A stretch of DNA of 64,000 nucleotides from Platynereis dumerilii (GCA_026936325.1 JAPTHN010000004.1:14687939-14751938); one strand, 5' to 3'. Shown: positions 22,414 to 34,645, counted from the first letter of the stretch. Notes: generated by a model not told the origin, from the sequence alone. Numbers and translations are program-made.

Positions 22414-22610
22414 ATGAATGATGAATTGGGGCTTTACATCCTGTATTTTTGCGGAGGCTAACTAGGACAGGAGGAGGATATAGCACTGAGTAGAAGGATG
22501 ATTGAAACAGCTGTCCCACATAGGCCCAAGTGACCTGCCAAGAGCTGGATTCGAACTCTGGACACAGCGAATGGCAGCCCAGCACGCTACTGCTAGACCA
22601 ACCCTCCCCC
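22414..22610 (-). repeat. tRNA-derived SINE, family A, with 15-bp target duplication
   Basis: The 197-bp copy is flanked by TGCATGTGCCACTTG at 22399-22413 and 22611-22625. The tRNA-like head is at the right on the minus strand, with a B box GGTTCGAATCC-like core (reads TTCGAACTC on plus). It is about 85% similar by eye to the copy at 21415. Confidence 0.92.
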
Positions 22611-22625
22611 TGCATGTGCCACTTG

Positions 22626-23599
22626 TATCAAAAACTGACACAGGTCATAAGTGACACAAAAGTTTGTTTTTTGGATACCCAACTTGACCCTACTCCGCCA
22701 ATTGTAGAGAGTATGAGGGTCATGTGTTTCCTACCACACGATAAACAAATTCCAGTAAAGCTCTCCTGTTCCGGTTTCACATAACTCCCCTTGTGTGTCT
22801 TAAAAACAAACATTTGTCATTCTCCCGTGTTACCTTTTCATGGAATGGTACCTTTGCCGAACTTTCTGAATAGGCTCCATATGCCAATGGTCAGTATGCA
22901 GAATAAATTATTAGAAATTAAGTATTAAATAAATTAAGAATGTGTTATCAGGCTAACTCTGAGGAGGCTTAAAAAGGACAACACTCTTCTCCTGGGTGCA
23001 GTTTCAAAGTTCTAACTATAAACATGTACATTTCTCAAAAATTTACCAAATTATGAAGGAGGCACACTGCAAATTAACAGACACCACTTAATTATCGCTC
23101 ATCGCCAACATTGTGATGGTTTGTTTGGCGATTAATCTCCTTCTCAGGAGCAAAATTATGACTGCATTTCAAGAATTATTGATCAGATGATTAATTAAAA
23201 CAGAGAGTTGTTTACCTAGTATCATAAAACGACGCAAAAGACAATATTTTTTGTGAGAAAATGCTTTCCATAAAACGCTTTTAGTTCGGAGAAATTCCGA
23301 AGCGTGGCGCTGCGAAATTCCACTTTCAGCGCCGTCTACAGCAAATTCGGGAACTACGAAATTTGTGAAAATGTGAAAAGATCATCGGAAAAATGTTGAT
23401 TATTGACCTTTATATCCATGTAAGTGACTATATCTGGTTATAGACAAGTGTAATACCATTGAATGCTTGTTGTGTGTAAGAAACCGCGGGTCTCTTGACT
23501 GTAAATTCGCTGTAAAAGCCTGAAAAACCTTTCCCCCACTGTTGCATGGCTTGGAAAGCAATTGAGTTTGTGTAAATTACCTTTTTATCTTGTATCCAT
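22626..23599. other. intergenic, nothing recognised
   Basis: There are only short chance frames. The part at 23276-23345 (TTCGGAGAAATTCCGAAGCG) is locally palindromic. No transposon ends or RNA gene could be identified. Confidence 0.4.
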
Positions 23600-23600
23600 A

Positions 23601-23828
23601 GGCGTATGGGAGGGGGGGGCAGGGGGGGCAGTCGCCCCCCCAAAAGTTTGGGAAACAGTGAGATTCGGGCAAAAAGGCTTAAAAATTTGGGCAGATGATT
23701 AGGTAAAAACTATTTTAAATTAGTGATTTCCAGGCTATTTAATTTGAAATGGTATTAAATTTAGATCTCGAAATTCGGGCAAATGCCGCTCGCCCCCCCA
23801 AAAATCGCGCGTCCCGTACGCCTATGTC
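23601..23828. mobile_element. MITE with CATAGGCGTATGGGA / TCCCGTACGCCTATG ends
   Basis: The 228-bp element has near-perfect inverted ends close to CATAGGCGTATGGGA. The core has long G and C runs around GGGGGGGCAGTCGCCCCCCC. No target duplication is clear. The core resembles the hAT MITEs at 17690 and 24243, but the ends differ. Confidence 0.75.
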
Positions 23829-24141
23829 TTGTATCCATGACAATTGAGCAATGTTGTGTGAGGTGTATTGATGAGGAACCCAACAGTTTTGTTCCATTCC
23901 CTAAAAACAGTTCATCTTCCAATTATTCATGTGGAATGCCCCCCATTAGTCAATACACACTTTATACACATGCTTAGTCCTAGGTACATGTATGTGTTAG
24001 AAGTTGATCCATTGGTATTGTAAGGATCCAAGTCATGGAACCCAGTATTTATTCAATATTGGTTTTATAATGAATTGATGGCATGGCATACAAAATTATA
24101 CACAATTGGCATAGCAAGAGATAGCCCTGCGTGTAGTCGAT

Positions 24142-24235
24142 ATGGATGAAGGCAACAAATCAGTGGCAGCATCCAAGGCAGTCTTTGTGAAGATTGCCGA
24201 TCTGGGCATGTCCGGCGGATTTATCAACCTTTCTG
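24142..24235 (+). CDS. possible small exon or gene fragment
   Basis: An ATG-initiated frame encodes MDEGNKSVAASKAVFV and ends ADLGMSGGFINLSG at a GT donor-like site (24236-24237). Before the hAT MITE landed at 24243 the frame ran on through GNPIDRQICTFL. The composition is protein-like and unlike the AT-rich surroundings. Its donor phase would join in frame to the acceptor at 26949, but the joined frame stops before the 27070 start. It could be a 5' exon, a pseudogene piece or chance. Confidence 0.25.
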
Positions 24236-24242
24236 GTAATCC

Positions 24243-24493
24243 CAGGGGTGCCGGAAGGAAATGCGGGCGGCAGGGGCGGTCGGTCGAGAAAGGGCAGACC
24301 TAATTCGCGAGACAAAATTTGCAGGGCGGCAATGATAATTTTGAATACATACTTATAGAGTTTTGCCTGAATTCACTGTCAATTAAGGCCTAATAATGTT
24401 TTTTCTTGGAGATGAAAAGGGCAACCTTGCCCCTCCTGGCCAGGGGCAGCAGGGGCAATTGCCCCCCCTGCTCCCACTGTTCCGGCACCCTTG
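24243..24493. mobile_element. hAT-type MITE, second copy of the 17690 family, reversed
   Basis: CAGGGGTGCCGGAA at the left and TTCCGGCACCCTTG at the right are flanked by the 8-bp duplication GGTAATCC (24235-24242 and 24494-24501). The core GGGGCAATTGCCCC lies near the right end, whereas in the 17690 copy it lies near the left end, so the two copies are in opposite orientation. Confidence 0.9.
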
Positions 24494-24501
24494 GGTAATC
24501 C

Positions 24502-24928
24502 AATAGATCGGCAAATCTGTACTTTTTTAACAGTACCATCCTGAGATTATTACATCACGATCTTGGGAGGTTAAAGGAAGAAGTGTTTAGCCTTTTACAA
24601 GATTTAAGTGAACAGTATTTATGAAACACATCCTTCTGGCTTTTACTCGTTGCAGCCATTCTTTCTGGAGAAGGAAGACCTAATATATGGTTTAAACAAT
24701 GTTAAATGACATGATGTTACTCTCTCTCAACTCATAAATGTAAAATTAGGTCGATGCTGATGTACCAATCGGGGTTAATTTGTGTAATAACTCAAATAAA
24801 AATTAGATCATTTGTAATAAATTTAACCTATTTTGAAGAACATTTATTGGTGCAGTGAATAGATAACAACCTCTTTCATAATAATTAATTTGCAATCAAC
24901 CTATCCTATATGGCCATAACTATAGGCC
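24502..24928. other. intergenic, nothing recognised
   Basis: AT-rich DNA separates the hAT MITE from the TA-flanked element. Possible protein fragment sequence from 24142 may continue for a few codons at the left, but no splice signal supports it. Confidence 0.4.
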
Positions 24929-24930
24929 TA

Positions 24931-25857
24931 CCGTAGAACGGGGTGACTTTGAACAGCTGGGGTGACTTTGAACACTTTTCTGAAAAAGATTGATCCTCTA
25001 TGAATGCAAAACTAAATGAGATACTGGAAGTATTTGACTTCTGATTATATTCTACTAAAGCCTAGTTTCTTTCTACATGAAGTCATTGAGACTGGAATTT
25101 TTTTTTTCATGATTTTGATGAATAAACTTAGCATACTTCTTTTTGCAAGATATCGTAGCCTGTTAACTTCTGTGCCCACAACAGCACTGAATGACCCTGG
25201 CCTTACAAATACTTGCCTTATTATAATGTCACTCAAATACTTCCAAAATCCACCAGAAACTTGTTGAAGGCTATTCAGAAAGACCGACAACAAAGAATAT
25301 AAGTGGATGATGTTGAATTGTAACGAACTTCGGGGTGACTTTGAACATCACATTGTGATGGTGAGCGCAGACACCATCACATTTCCCCGTAAACTACATT
25401 CACAGACATATCATATTTCATAAGACAATACATATAATTCAATGTCTGAAGCATATTTCACAATATTAGGCAATCATTTAGCTCCAAAGGCACGGAAGTA
25501 GTTCAAGAAAAAAAAAGTCATAAAACAGAAAAAACCAGTGACAAAATTTTAGGGAAAGGCAATCAAGCCCTGCAAAATTCATTAATTCTGATTAACATTT
25601 GTTTTCTGAAAATTGATGATTTTCTTTCATTGAAACTCACTCTGTTCAAAGTCACCCCGGATCTCGGGGTGAGTTTGAACGCCCATTTATCCACTGAAAC
25701 AGGCATATACATGATGTCTATCTCAAAATGCCGATGCACAAGTTAACTACATGCCAGTGGCAAACATTTCATCCCATGAAATTCCACATAGATCTTATAT
25801 ATTTTTAAAGATAAGGAAATTGAGGTGAAAACTGTTCAAAGTCACCCCGTTCTACGG
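24931..25857. mobile_element. TA-flanked inverted-repeat element, word GGGGTGACTTTGAAC
   Basis: The 927-bp element has 26-bp perfect inverted ends starting CCGTAGAACGGGGTGAC, with TA at 24929-24930 and 25858-25859. The word GGGGTGACTTTGAAC occurs near 24940, 24959 and 25331 in direct orientation and near 25647 and 25833 in inverse; a variant (GGGGTGAGTTTGAAC) is near 25665. No transposase is present. Confidence 0.9.
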
Positions 25858-25910
25858 TATACAATTTGAATTGCACTTCAGCCTTCACAGAAGTTCACAC
25901 CGCTGACTCC

Positions 25911-26655
25911 CAGGGTCAAATATAAGGCAAAATTGATACTAGTCCACGGACTAGTATCTTTCGGAAGTTACTTGTCCTCCCCAAAATGTACTCGTCCTGA
26001 ATTCAGTGCTTACTCTTGAAAAATTCCATCTTTCTTCGAAAAGTGCTAAATCAATTAAATATATTATGTAGAGATTAAGTGTTATAGAGAATGGAATACT
26101 TTTCATAAAATTTGAATTTTGTGCAGTTAGCAAAAAACCCCATTCAAATAAGGTTATTAGAAGCAGTAGAGTTATCTTTTTGCTGATTTTACAATAAAAC
26201 CGTTAAAAGTTATCAAAAGGTCACTAACTTTAAGAAAGTCTTTAAGACATGCTTAAGAAACAGATGGGATAATAAAAACAGAGATATAACTCCCTGTTCA
26301 GAGAAACAAAAAAGTCACATGTGCTATGAGTCTGAAACAACATTGGCCTCATCATAACTCACAGGGCTTATGTAAACATTCATAGCATTAAAGACCAGTG
26401 TAATATGAACAATAACAAATTACACAAAAATAACATAGGGAAACATGTTTGTTTTATAACCATTTTTGGCAGAACTTTATCTGTTTATGGTCAAATAGAT
26501 ACAACTTTGGTTGTAGAACTGACTTCTGAATTTAAGTAAATATTTTCATTATGATTTGTTACTAGTCTGACGGGCTAGTACACAAGCAAACTTACTCGTC
26601 CTCCTCTTGTTTTACTCGTCTCAGACGAGCGGACTAGTACTTATCTTTGACCCTG
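25911..26655. mobile_element. hAT-type MITE with ACTAGT-rich subterminal repeats
   Basis: The ends CAGGGTCAAA and TTTGACCCTG are flanked by the perfect 8-bp duplication CTGACTCC (25903-25910 and 26656-26663). In the 745-bp body, GACTAGTA and TACTCGTC motifs recur near both ends, a subterminal arrangement typical of transposase-binding sites. There is no transposase frame. Confidence 0.92.
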
Positions 26656-26663
26656 CTGACTCC

Positions 26664-26949
26664 TTTGATTGTGACATTGCAGGTGTCAAAGGGGGTAAAA
26701 TAATAGTTGCAATTAATGTCTATTGTGCAGATCAATCAGTAACAGCTTGAACATTCCAATTGCTAGAAAGCAATTCAATTGAATTGGCTCCACTGCAAGC
26801 TCTGCTGCTTTCTTTTGCTGAGCAGCTGCTGAGTCAGGTGATTAATCCGCAATAAACTGTTTCCGCCCTATTGAAAGGTTATATGCTTGAGTACTACAAA
26901 TTAAATGCAATTCTGTTAATAATACTGATCTTTGTCATCTTTATTTCAG
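26664..26949 (+). other. upstream flank and intron end before the large zinc-finger gene
   Basis: The stretch ends in TTTATTTCAG (AG at 26948-26949), a good splice acceptor. An upstream non-coding exon probably lies further left and is not located. A repeated GCAATTCAATTG palindrome is visible near 26770. Confidence 0.45.
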
Positions 26950-26980
26950 ATGTAAACCAGTGCCGTTCTGATAGTCGATC

Positions 26981-27013
26981 ATGGCAGGAGACAGTACTGA
27001 GGGCATCAGTTGA
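26981..27013 (+). promoter_or_regulatory. upstream ORF in the 5' UTR of the large zinc-finger gene
   Basis: ATG at 26981 opens a ten-codon frame (MAGDSTEGIS) that closes at 27011-27013, 56 bp before the main ATG. Another ATG at 26950 is followed directly by a stop (ATGTAA). If this part is transcribed as 5' UTR, the two short upstream frames would be expected to lower initiation at the main start. Confidence 0.4.
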
Positions 27014-27069
27014 GCAATCGACCGACCTACGCTCAGTGCTAATTTAGACATTTCATCTGTCCTAGAAAG

Positions 27070-30000
27070 ATGAAGCGGAAAAAATCAGAAGAGTCGAGCG
27101 TCGATGATGTCGCAACTGTCCACCAGGAGGATCCAGGGTCCTCGACGCAATCTGGGGCGTCGGGCGAAGATGACGGTGCGGACAGTAGTGTCAAGAAGAC
27201 TAAGTTACAAAAGAGGCCGTCAGAAACGGAGACTGATTCCAAACTGGAGATGTTAATGGAGGGCATCGAGTGTAAATGTCACATCTGCGGAATATCGATC
27301 GCTTTTGTGTCGTTGAAAGAACACTTAAAGAGCCACATCAGTAAAAGTGACGGTAACAACGGAGCAGCGGCGAAGGCAGATGCCAGTCCGGATGACTTCA
27401 GATGCGGGAGTGTCGATTCAGGGGTGGACGAGCCCATACCCGGCACTTCTGACACTACCTCTCCTGTTAGCAAGAAGAAATCTCCTTCAAAATGTGATTC
27501 GCCATCAAAATGTCAAGTTTGCGCAAGGCGTTTCCCGACGCTCGTGGCGTTGACTGAGCACATGGTTATGCACGCTGACATAGATACACCAGCGTCCGAG
27601 CTAGAGGACTCTACTGCTGCGCCACCTGGTGCCTCTAAATCTAACGCAGAAAGTACACCAATGGGGAATCAAGGGACAGACGTTAATTCAGATTCACCTC
27701 GTAAGGATTTCAGTACTGCATCTGATTCAGAAAGTCCTCCAAACAAAAACAATGATGTTAAAAAGGATTCGAGTACATTGGATTCAGACACCGCCTCAAA
27801 ACAAAACAAAGAATCTAATGTAAAGGATTCAGAGACATCTGGTGGTGCTGTGAAAGAAACAGAGTCTGATGTAAGTCCCGTTTCTGAATCGACTGTCTCT
27901 GAATCAAAGGATTCAAATCCAACATCCAAAGGTGCTCAGAAAGAAAGCAATGAATCTGACGTAACGAATGATTCGAAAACAGTGGCGTCAGAAAGTGCTA
28001 CCCTCAATGAAACTGCTTCTGACCAGAAAGATCTGGGTACTGTGCCTGATTCAGAAAGGGTACAAAAAGACAATGAGGAATCTGTTGTTTCTTCTGGTTC
28101 CATGTCAGAAGTTAATACAGTGTCTACAGAAAAAGATTCGGCTGCTACAACTGATTCAGAAAGTGTGCTAAAAGAGACCCAAGAATCAGATCGTAAAGCA
28201 GAAAGTGTGTCTCAAGAAAAAATCGGCCAACATTCTGTGTCTGAATCTGCAGAGAATGTAGAAACTGTGCCTCCTGCTACGTCCGGTTTGGATAGTATTT
28301 CTAAAAATGCGCCTGAATCTGATTTAAGAGATGATTCTCCTACTTCCCCTTTGTCAGATTCTGAGGACACTCCACGTAAAAGGCCGAGACTTGACAATCA
28401 GGAGGAAGCCCCCCTCAAGTGTGATACATGCGGCCGCCACTTTAAAGACTCGGCAAAGCTCGCAAAACATCAACAGGCCCATTCAGATCTCAGTGATATA
28501 GCAGACTTCGTCAAAATTGTATCTGGTCAGTCAGGGTCCGATTATTCGGACTCAGAATTCCCCTCTAACGTGGTTGTCCCCGTTGAGACTACCCCCGTGA
28601 AAAAAGACAATGTAGTCGCCAACGAAGCTTCCAGAAATGACAGTGGTGCGGAGTCGTTGAAATGCGACATCTGCGCTCGGCGGTTCACAGATAAAAGTAA
28701 ATATACGGAACATATGAAGTGTCATTCTGAAGAACCTGCAGATGGCGCCGTGGAAGATAGCCAAGCTGTCGAGGATTCAAACTCTGGAAACGACTTCATG
28801 TTCGGACTGCAGATTCTCAGCATAACGTCCCTCAAATGCGAAGTTTGTGGGCGCGTCTTCGACTCCCCGGAAGCCTTAGAAGAACACACCAACACACACA
28901 TAACGGGTCTTTCAACGGAAACGGAGGAAAACGTCAAAAAGACGCCGACGAAGACAAAGTGTGATGTATGTGGTAGGAAGTTCCGGAGTGCGAAAGATCT
29001 CACGGAACACGAGAAATCACACATGGAGGATGATACGGAAGAGGCTGATGATTCATACGGGGACAAGCTGAACAGTTTGTTGGCTAAGATGGATCAGAAA
29101 CGCACCCACAAGCAGACCCCTCAAAGAAAAATGGACGTTTTGAGTGACAGTAAGAGTCCTAACGCTAAAAAGAACCTTCCTGAAAGTGAAAAGGTAACAC
29201 CCCATTCGAAAACCCCCGTTTTGACAGAAACCCCCGTCAGATTGAAATGCGACGTTTGCGGAAAAAGATTTATGAAACAGGAAAAGCTGGAGGCTCATTT
29301 AAAAGTGCATTGCGAGTCATCAGCCGATCAAGCTAATGCTTTAGAAGGATGTGGCATCGATATCCTGCAATTTGAGGATGGTTTCTTACGGGAGGCAAGC
29401 AAAATGAACTGTCAGTTGAGTACGGACCAAGTCTTCTCTACCTCTGTTATGAAGAACATTGGTGTTGTCTTGGAGGACATATCTCCCGTCAAGAACAGCG
29501 CCAAAAGGCGCAATTCAGTCGATACGAATAAGTCTAAAAAGGCCGAGAAATTTCAGTGCGGAATTTGCGGTAAGGAGTACCTGTACTCGGCGTCGTACAC
29601 CAAACATATGAAGAGCCATGAATCGGACACCCCCAAAAGTCCGACGACGTCCCCCAGTGCGAAGGAGAGTATAGACATACCGATTTCCGTACTCGATTCG
29701 AATACGATCTTCATTGGATCTATCAGCAGCGCTGCCACGACCGTGTCGCAGAGTGCTACAACGATGTCAAAGGCAGGTTCCAAGAACTCAAATGCAAACG
29801 AAACAATGTCAATGGCCCTCGTAGAAAGTGTTGATTATGTAACATGGACGAGGGCGGAGGTTTCTGGTACTGATCTAAAATGCGAAGTTTGTGGAAAAAG
29901 ATTCAAGCAGGCAGCAAAGTTGGCGACCCATATGAAATCCCATGGACAAGTGGAGACGCCCGAGTCAGTCAAATCGCCCCCTGCTAAGAAACGGAAGAAT

Positions 30001-33000
30001 GCAGCAAAAGAAAGCAGCAAAGAGCCAGTGATATTTAAATGTTCCGTTTGCAGCAAATCTTTTAAGACCCAAGAGAAGTTGACTAAACACTCAAAGACTC
30101 ATGAGGAAGATAGTTCTTCAGAAGGAGAAGTAGAAACTTCGTCCATTGCTTCTGATATGATATCAGTATCTGAATCGTGCGTCTCTAGTAGCTCAAGCAC
30201 TCAAGCGAGAAAGTGTACAATTTGTGGCAAACGATTCGGCACGGCTGCTAGATTAAGGGAACATATGAAATCCCACGCTGAGCCAGATATTGATGACTCC
30301 ACGACTTCTCTCGATACTATCCTGAAGTCTCGGAGCCCCGCGAAATGTCCAATATGCGGCAAACGCTTCCCAGAGTCAAAGAAATTGACAGAGCATATGA
30401 AAATTCACTCGGACGCCGAGTCCGATGGTGCGTCGAGTGCAGCGGAGAAACTAAGAGAGGCAGCAAGTAAGAAGAGATCTCGAAGCAAGACTTCAGAAAG
30501 TCGTGACACCCCTGTGAAGGAGAAAGTCACAAATAAACCTGCAGAGAAACAACCAGAGGTGAAGCCGCAGACGTTTAAAGTGTCTAAATGTGAGGTTTGC
30601 GGGAAACGGTACAGCGATCCAGAGAAGTTTTCAAATCACATGAAGACCCACATGGATCCGAGTGACGATGAGAGCAAGGACTCGGTGCCGATTCCCGAAC
30701 CTAAAGTTGATTCTAAAGATGATTCTAAAGACATTTCTAAGGACTCAGGGGATTCAAAAGATTCAAAGCAGCCCAAAGTTGAAGCGAAAGTTGAAACAAA
30801 AACTGAAACTAAAGTTGGTGATGAAAAAGTTGCGGAAAAATCTTCCGATCCGTGGCTTGCTGCTATGAATGTCCCGAAGCCAAAACAAACTTCCCAAGAC
30901 TCAACTTCTCCTTCGAAGTGTGAAATTTGCGGCAAAAGGTTCAGTGATGATAATAAATTCACAGCTCACATGAAGACGCATGGTGTTGATGTAGAATCCG
31001 ATGATGGTAATGATGATGATTTCGCTGGATTCCCGCAGCCGGATAGCGATTCCGACGTTGCTGCCGAGTCCGAGGCCGAATCTATCAAGGTCACCAAGAG
31101 AAAAAGAAAGATTTCCGAAGATTCGGAGGATGAGGCATCAGATGCCGAATCTGTCAAAGATTCGAAGAGAAAACGGAAGATTTCAGAAAGTAAAGATTCG
31201 AAACGGAAAGACGCGGAAAACAAAGATTCAACGAAGTGCTCAGTCTGCGGAAAAAAATTCGACAGTGCCAAGAAATTGACGAATCACATGAAGATTCATG
31301 AATCTCACGATTCGGAAGATTCGGAGGACGCCGAATCGGATGCCGAGAGTGTAAAATCGTCAAAGAAGGTCTCCGAATCGAAATCAAAGGCTGAATCGAA
31401 AGCAGAATCGAAGCTAGAAGTGAAGAGCGAGTCGACGAAATGCGGAATCTGTAAAATGCGTATGAAGAACGAAAAGATGTACAAAGATCACATGCGAATG
31501 ATGCATGGCGAAGGCAAGGACGAGGAAACTCCGAAGAAATCTGCTAAAGACCTATCCAAGCAGAAAGAGAAGCTTGACAAAGATAGCAAGGAGACTAAAG
31601 ACAGTGCAAGTAAAACTCCTGCTAAGGCTTTAAAATGCGAACATTGTGATAAGAAATTTGAGGACCAAGCAGTATTGTCGAAACACTTGAAGACCCACCA
31701 TTCGAAAGTATCAACCTCCTCGCTTGCAAGCGAGACTCCGAAATCTTCTAAATCTAAATCGATGGTAGATAAATCGAAAGAGAAACCTAGTCAAAAAGAA
31801 GAGAAGGGAGATAAGGAATCGTTGAAATGTACGGTGTGTAAAAGACGTTATCCAAACGCAAAGAAATTGGCCAGACACATGAAGAAGCATTCCAAAGTTG
31901 ACGTCTGTGAAGATTCCAATGATTCCGTTGCCGTGGAGAAAGACAAGGATGCAAAGAAAGAAGGTAAAGGTATGTCTGAGCAGAAGGACTGATTGATTGG
32001 TAATTTATGACTAGAAGCATTTACGTAGTTTATGTAGTAACTGAGTACTGTTGTAGACTTGTAGTGCTAACTATGTTACTGGCCGACAGCTCTTATTTGA
32101 CTTTCGACTTTGCACACTTATTTCTTTCTTAACTATATACTTTATCAGTGTTTATACAACCAGTGAGCTAATGAGTCATTCATTTTGAACATACAACTCT
32201 TCAACTTTGCAACTCAATTTAACTTAAGAAATATAAATTTTACAGGATTCTGAATTAATTTAAGTTTTGTTTTAGCATCACTAAAATGTTATCTATTGTG
32301 GTTCTTATTGGATAAATTGTCAATCATCAATGATATTACGATGGAGAATCCATTCTCTGCCATGTTTGAATTAATATAATATTGATTGGTAAATATTGTC
32401 ATTATATAATCTTATTTCAATGTCGTTTCTAATAATAAGATATGAAATTTCAGATGGTGAAGAAGCTGAAACTACCCCGACAGACAAGGACCAAGCTGTG
32501 ATATCTGAAAAATCTGAGGAGAAGGACGAGTCGAAATCGGAAGAAGATGCGAAACTAAAAGAAGATTCGAAAGTCAAAGACGAATCAACGGATAAACCGA
32601 AAGAAGAGGTTAAAGAGAACAAATGTCTTCTTTGCGGGAAGAAATTTGCGGCTGCGAAGTTATTAAAGCGTCATCTCAAAGACCATCAAGTTCTCAACGA
32701 TACTTTGTCCGAGGCCGATCGCAAGATGAAGAAGAATAAAGCAGGGTATGTGCTGGTACTATCTAAAAAAGACGGACATATTTCTTTTATTTCATCTCAA
32801 ATGCATTGTCAATATTATACTTGTTAAATTACTGAACTGAGGTTGTAGTTTATTATACAGGTAAAGGTGGCTCGAAAAAGTATAGTACGGAATTTGGGCC
32901 ATGCCTTTGCCTGATATGTTCTATGTATCTCAATAGAAATTTTATAAGAATGAAAAAAAATCTTCAAAACTAGCTTGTGATTTTTGTGACAGCATCATTG

Positions 33001-34645
33001 ATCATCTGTCCTTGGAGAAATTTTGATTATAAAGTTAAATAATTTGCTAATTATTCTTCATTGCAATTTGGCTGAAAAAAGTGAAGCCATCGGCCGTCAC
33101 TTTGTCTGAAAAATTTTTAATCTCAGTCTAAGTTTTAAGATGCAGAAATTGTATTTAAATTTCATACCGTAAAGAAACGATATTACAGCTTCTTTTGTCC
33201 GACCAGCCAGCCTTTGAAAAAAGAGCCTCGAGAAGATCCAAGAAGCTGAAAATTGATTATTTCTGACCTATATTGGCTACCACTGTATCAAATTGTCAAT
33301 ATCCATGTCTGATTCTTCTATCATTAAGTTGTTGCTGACATTTCTTGAGCACTTTCTTTCACTGATCACACTAAAAATGAAAATATTTTGAAACTTTGTT
33401 TAATGTTTCAGAACGAAGGCTGTGCCCGAGTCAGTAACGTCGTTCCAGGCCGAGGATGATGCAAAGCACGCCAAACGAGAGTTTGTCACAAGTTACAAGA
33501 TTCCAAAGGCTGGATCTAAAAAGGTTGCTCCGCCCCCTTTGACTCCCGAACAACGCTTCAAATCTGCGAAATGTGAGTTCTGCGGCTGGATATTTAAACT
33601 AAAATGGCAGCTGGACTACCATGTGCAAAAGAAGCACCCTGAAAGAATGGGTGAATACAGGTCTAAACAACAGTTTGACAATTTGAGGAGTCCAAACACA
33701 AGTTTTACGAATACGCCAAACGCAAATTCAAGATGGTCGAACCCCAATAGTGCTTACAACAACCAGATGAGGGTTGATCACAGAGCAGATAGAACGTTTG
33801 ACAGTAGACCTGATTCCAGAATAGACCACCGCAGGACTGAGCACAGTTTTGAATCCCAAACAGAACCGCGGTCGGAACAGAAACGGTCGAGGTGGGAGGT
33901 CATTATGGGGGATAACGATCAGTCTCCGAGTTTTAATTCAATGGCAGGTCAACATACGCCTTACGCTCAGAAATCGGGACCCCAAAGTGGTAAACCGTTT
34001 ACCCCACAGCAGCATATGACCCCTAGTTCAAACACTGCCCTACAGGGTACGCCACAATCAACCCTGACAAACTCTCCAATGGATAATTCTGCCGCCAAAA
34101 GGCCACGGAAGTCCAAATGGGACGTTGCCGAACCTGGTGGTACACCTGGGTCAAACGTAGATCCTGTGAATGCCCCTATTCCCCCGAGCCCTCAAGGTGT
34201 CAAGCCCTTGATGGAAATGAAAATTAAACCGTTAATGGAAAGTGTAGTTGAACCTCCGCCCCTTCAACCGCAATCACAGACAACTGCAAAACCAGAGGCC
34301 GTTCAAAAACCAAAGATCCAATATATCGTGAACGCTGGGTCGAAAATATTGACGTCAGAATCTCCTATCATTGCCATAGATACCACTACACAAGGCGCAG
34401 GACAATCGCAAGGTGCTGCTTTACAAAACACAACATCTTCCGACTTACCCGGCGCTGACGATGACGTTTCTCAGCACTCTCTCCAGTCTCAGCAATCTCA
34501 CGATACTGACGTTGACACTCCGAAAATGAGCATTGCCGATATTCGCTTACTCCAGAAATTCATGCGAGCGTACGTTCGCATCAAGAAGGAGGAGGCGAGG
34601 AGACAGCAGCAGCAGAAGAGTGGCGTCAATCTCGCGACTTTGTAG
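27070..34645 (+). CDS. three-exon gene: ~2139-aa protein with 20 spaced C2H2 zinc fingers
   Basis: Coding exons are 27070-31963 (an alternative donor at 31969 adds two residues), 32454-32745 and 33412-34645. Phases match, giving 6420 nt. Twenty C2H2 fingers are visible: 18 in exon 1 from CHICG near residue 70 to CTVCKRRY, one in exon 2 (CLLCGKKF, about 1689) and one in exon 3 (CEFCGWIF, about 1782). Most follow C-x2-C...H-x3-H with an HMK[ST]H ending. They are not in TGEKP-linked arrays. Linkers of roughly 40-250 residues, rich in Ser, Asp, Glu and Lys (SKDS, DSES), separate them. The last 350 residues are Pro-, Gln- and Ser-rich with RWEVIM and KSKWDVAEP motifs and a helical end. Nuclear DNA, RNA or protein binding is likely. 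No orthologue is recognised. Confidence 0.9.
31970..32453 (+). other. intron 1 of the large zinc-finger gene
   Basis: The donor is GTAAAG at 31964 or GTATGT at 31970; the second is the better match and both keep the frame. The acceptor is AATTTCAG at 32446-32453. The intron is AT-rich and has no repeat I recognise. If unspliced, translation would end at 31992. Confidence 0.75.
32746..33411 (+). other. intron 2 of the large zinc-finger gene, with a MITE remnant
   Basis: The donor is GTATGTG at 32746 and the acceptor is TGTTTCAG ending at 33411. A diverged segment at about 33184-33270 (CTTCTTTTGTCCGACCAGCC and GAAGCTGAAAATTGATTA) resembles half of the MITE at 36594, in reverse orientation. Confidence 0.7.
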
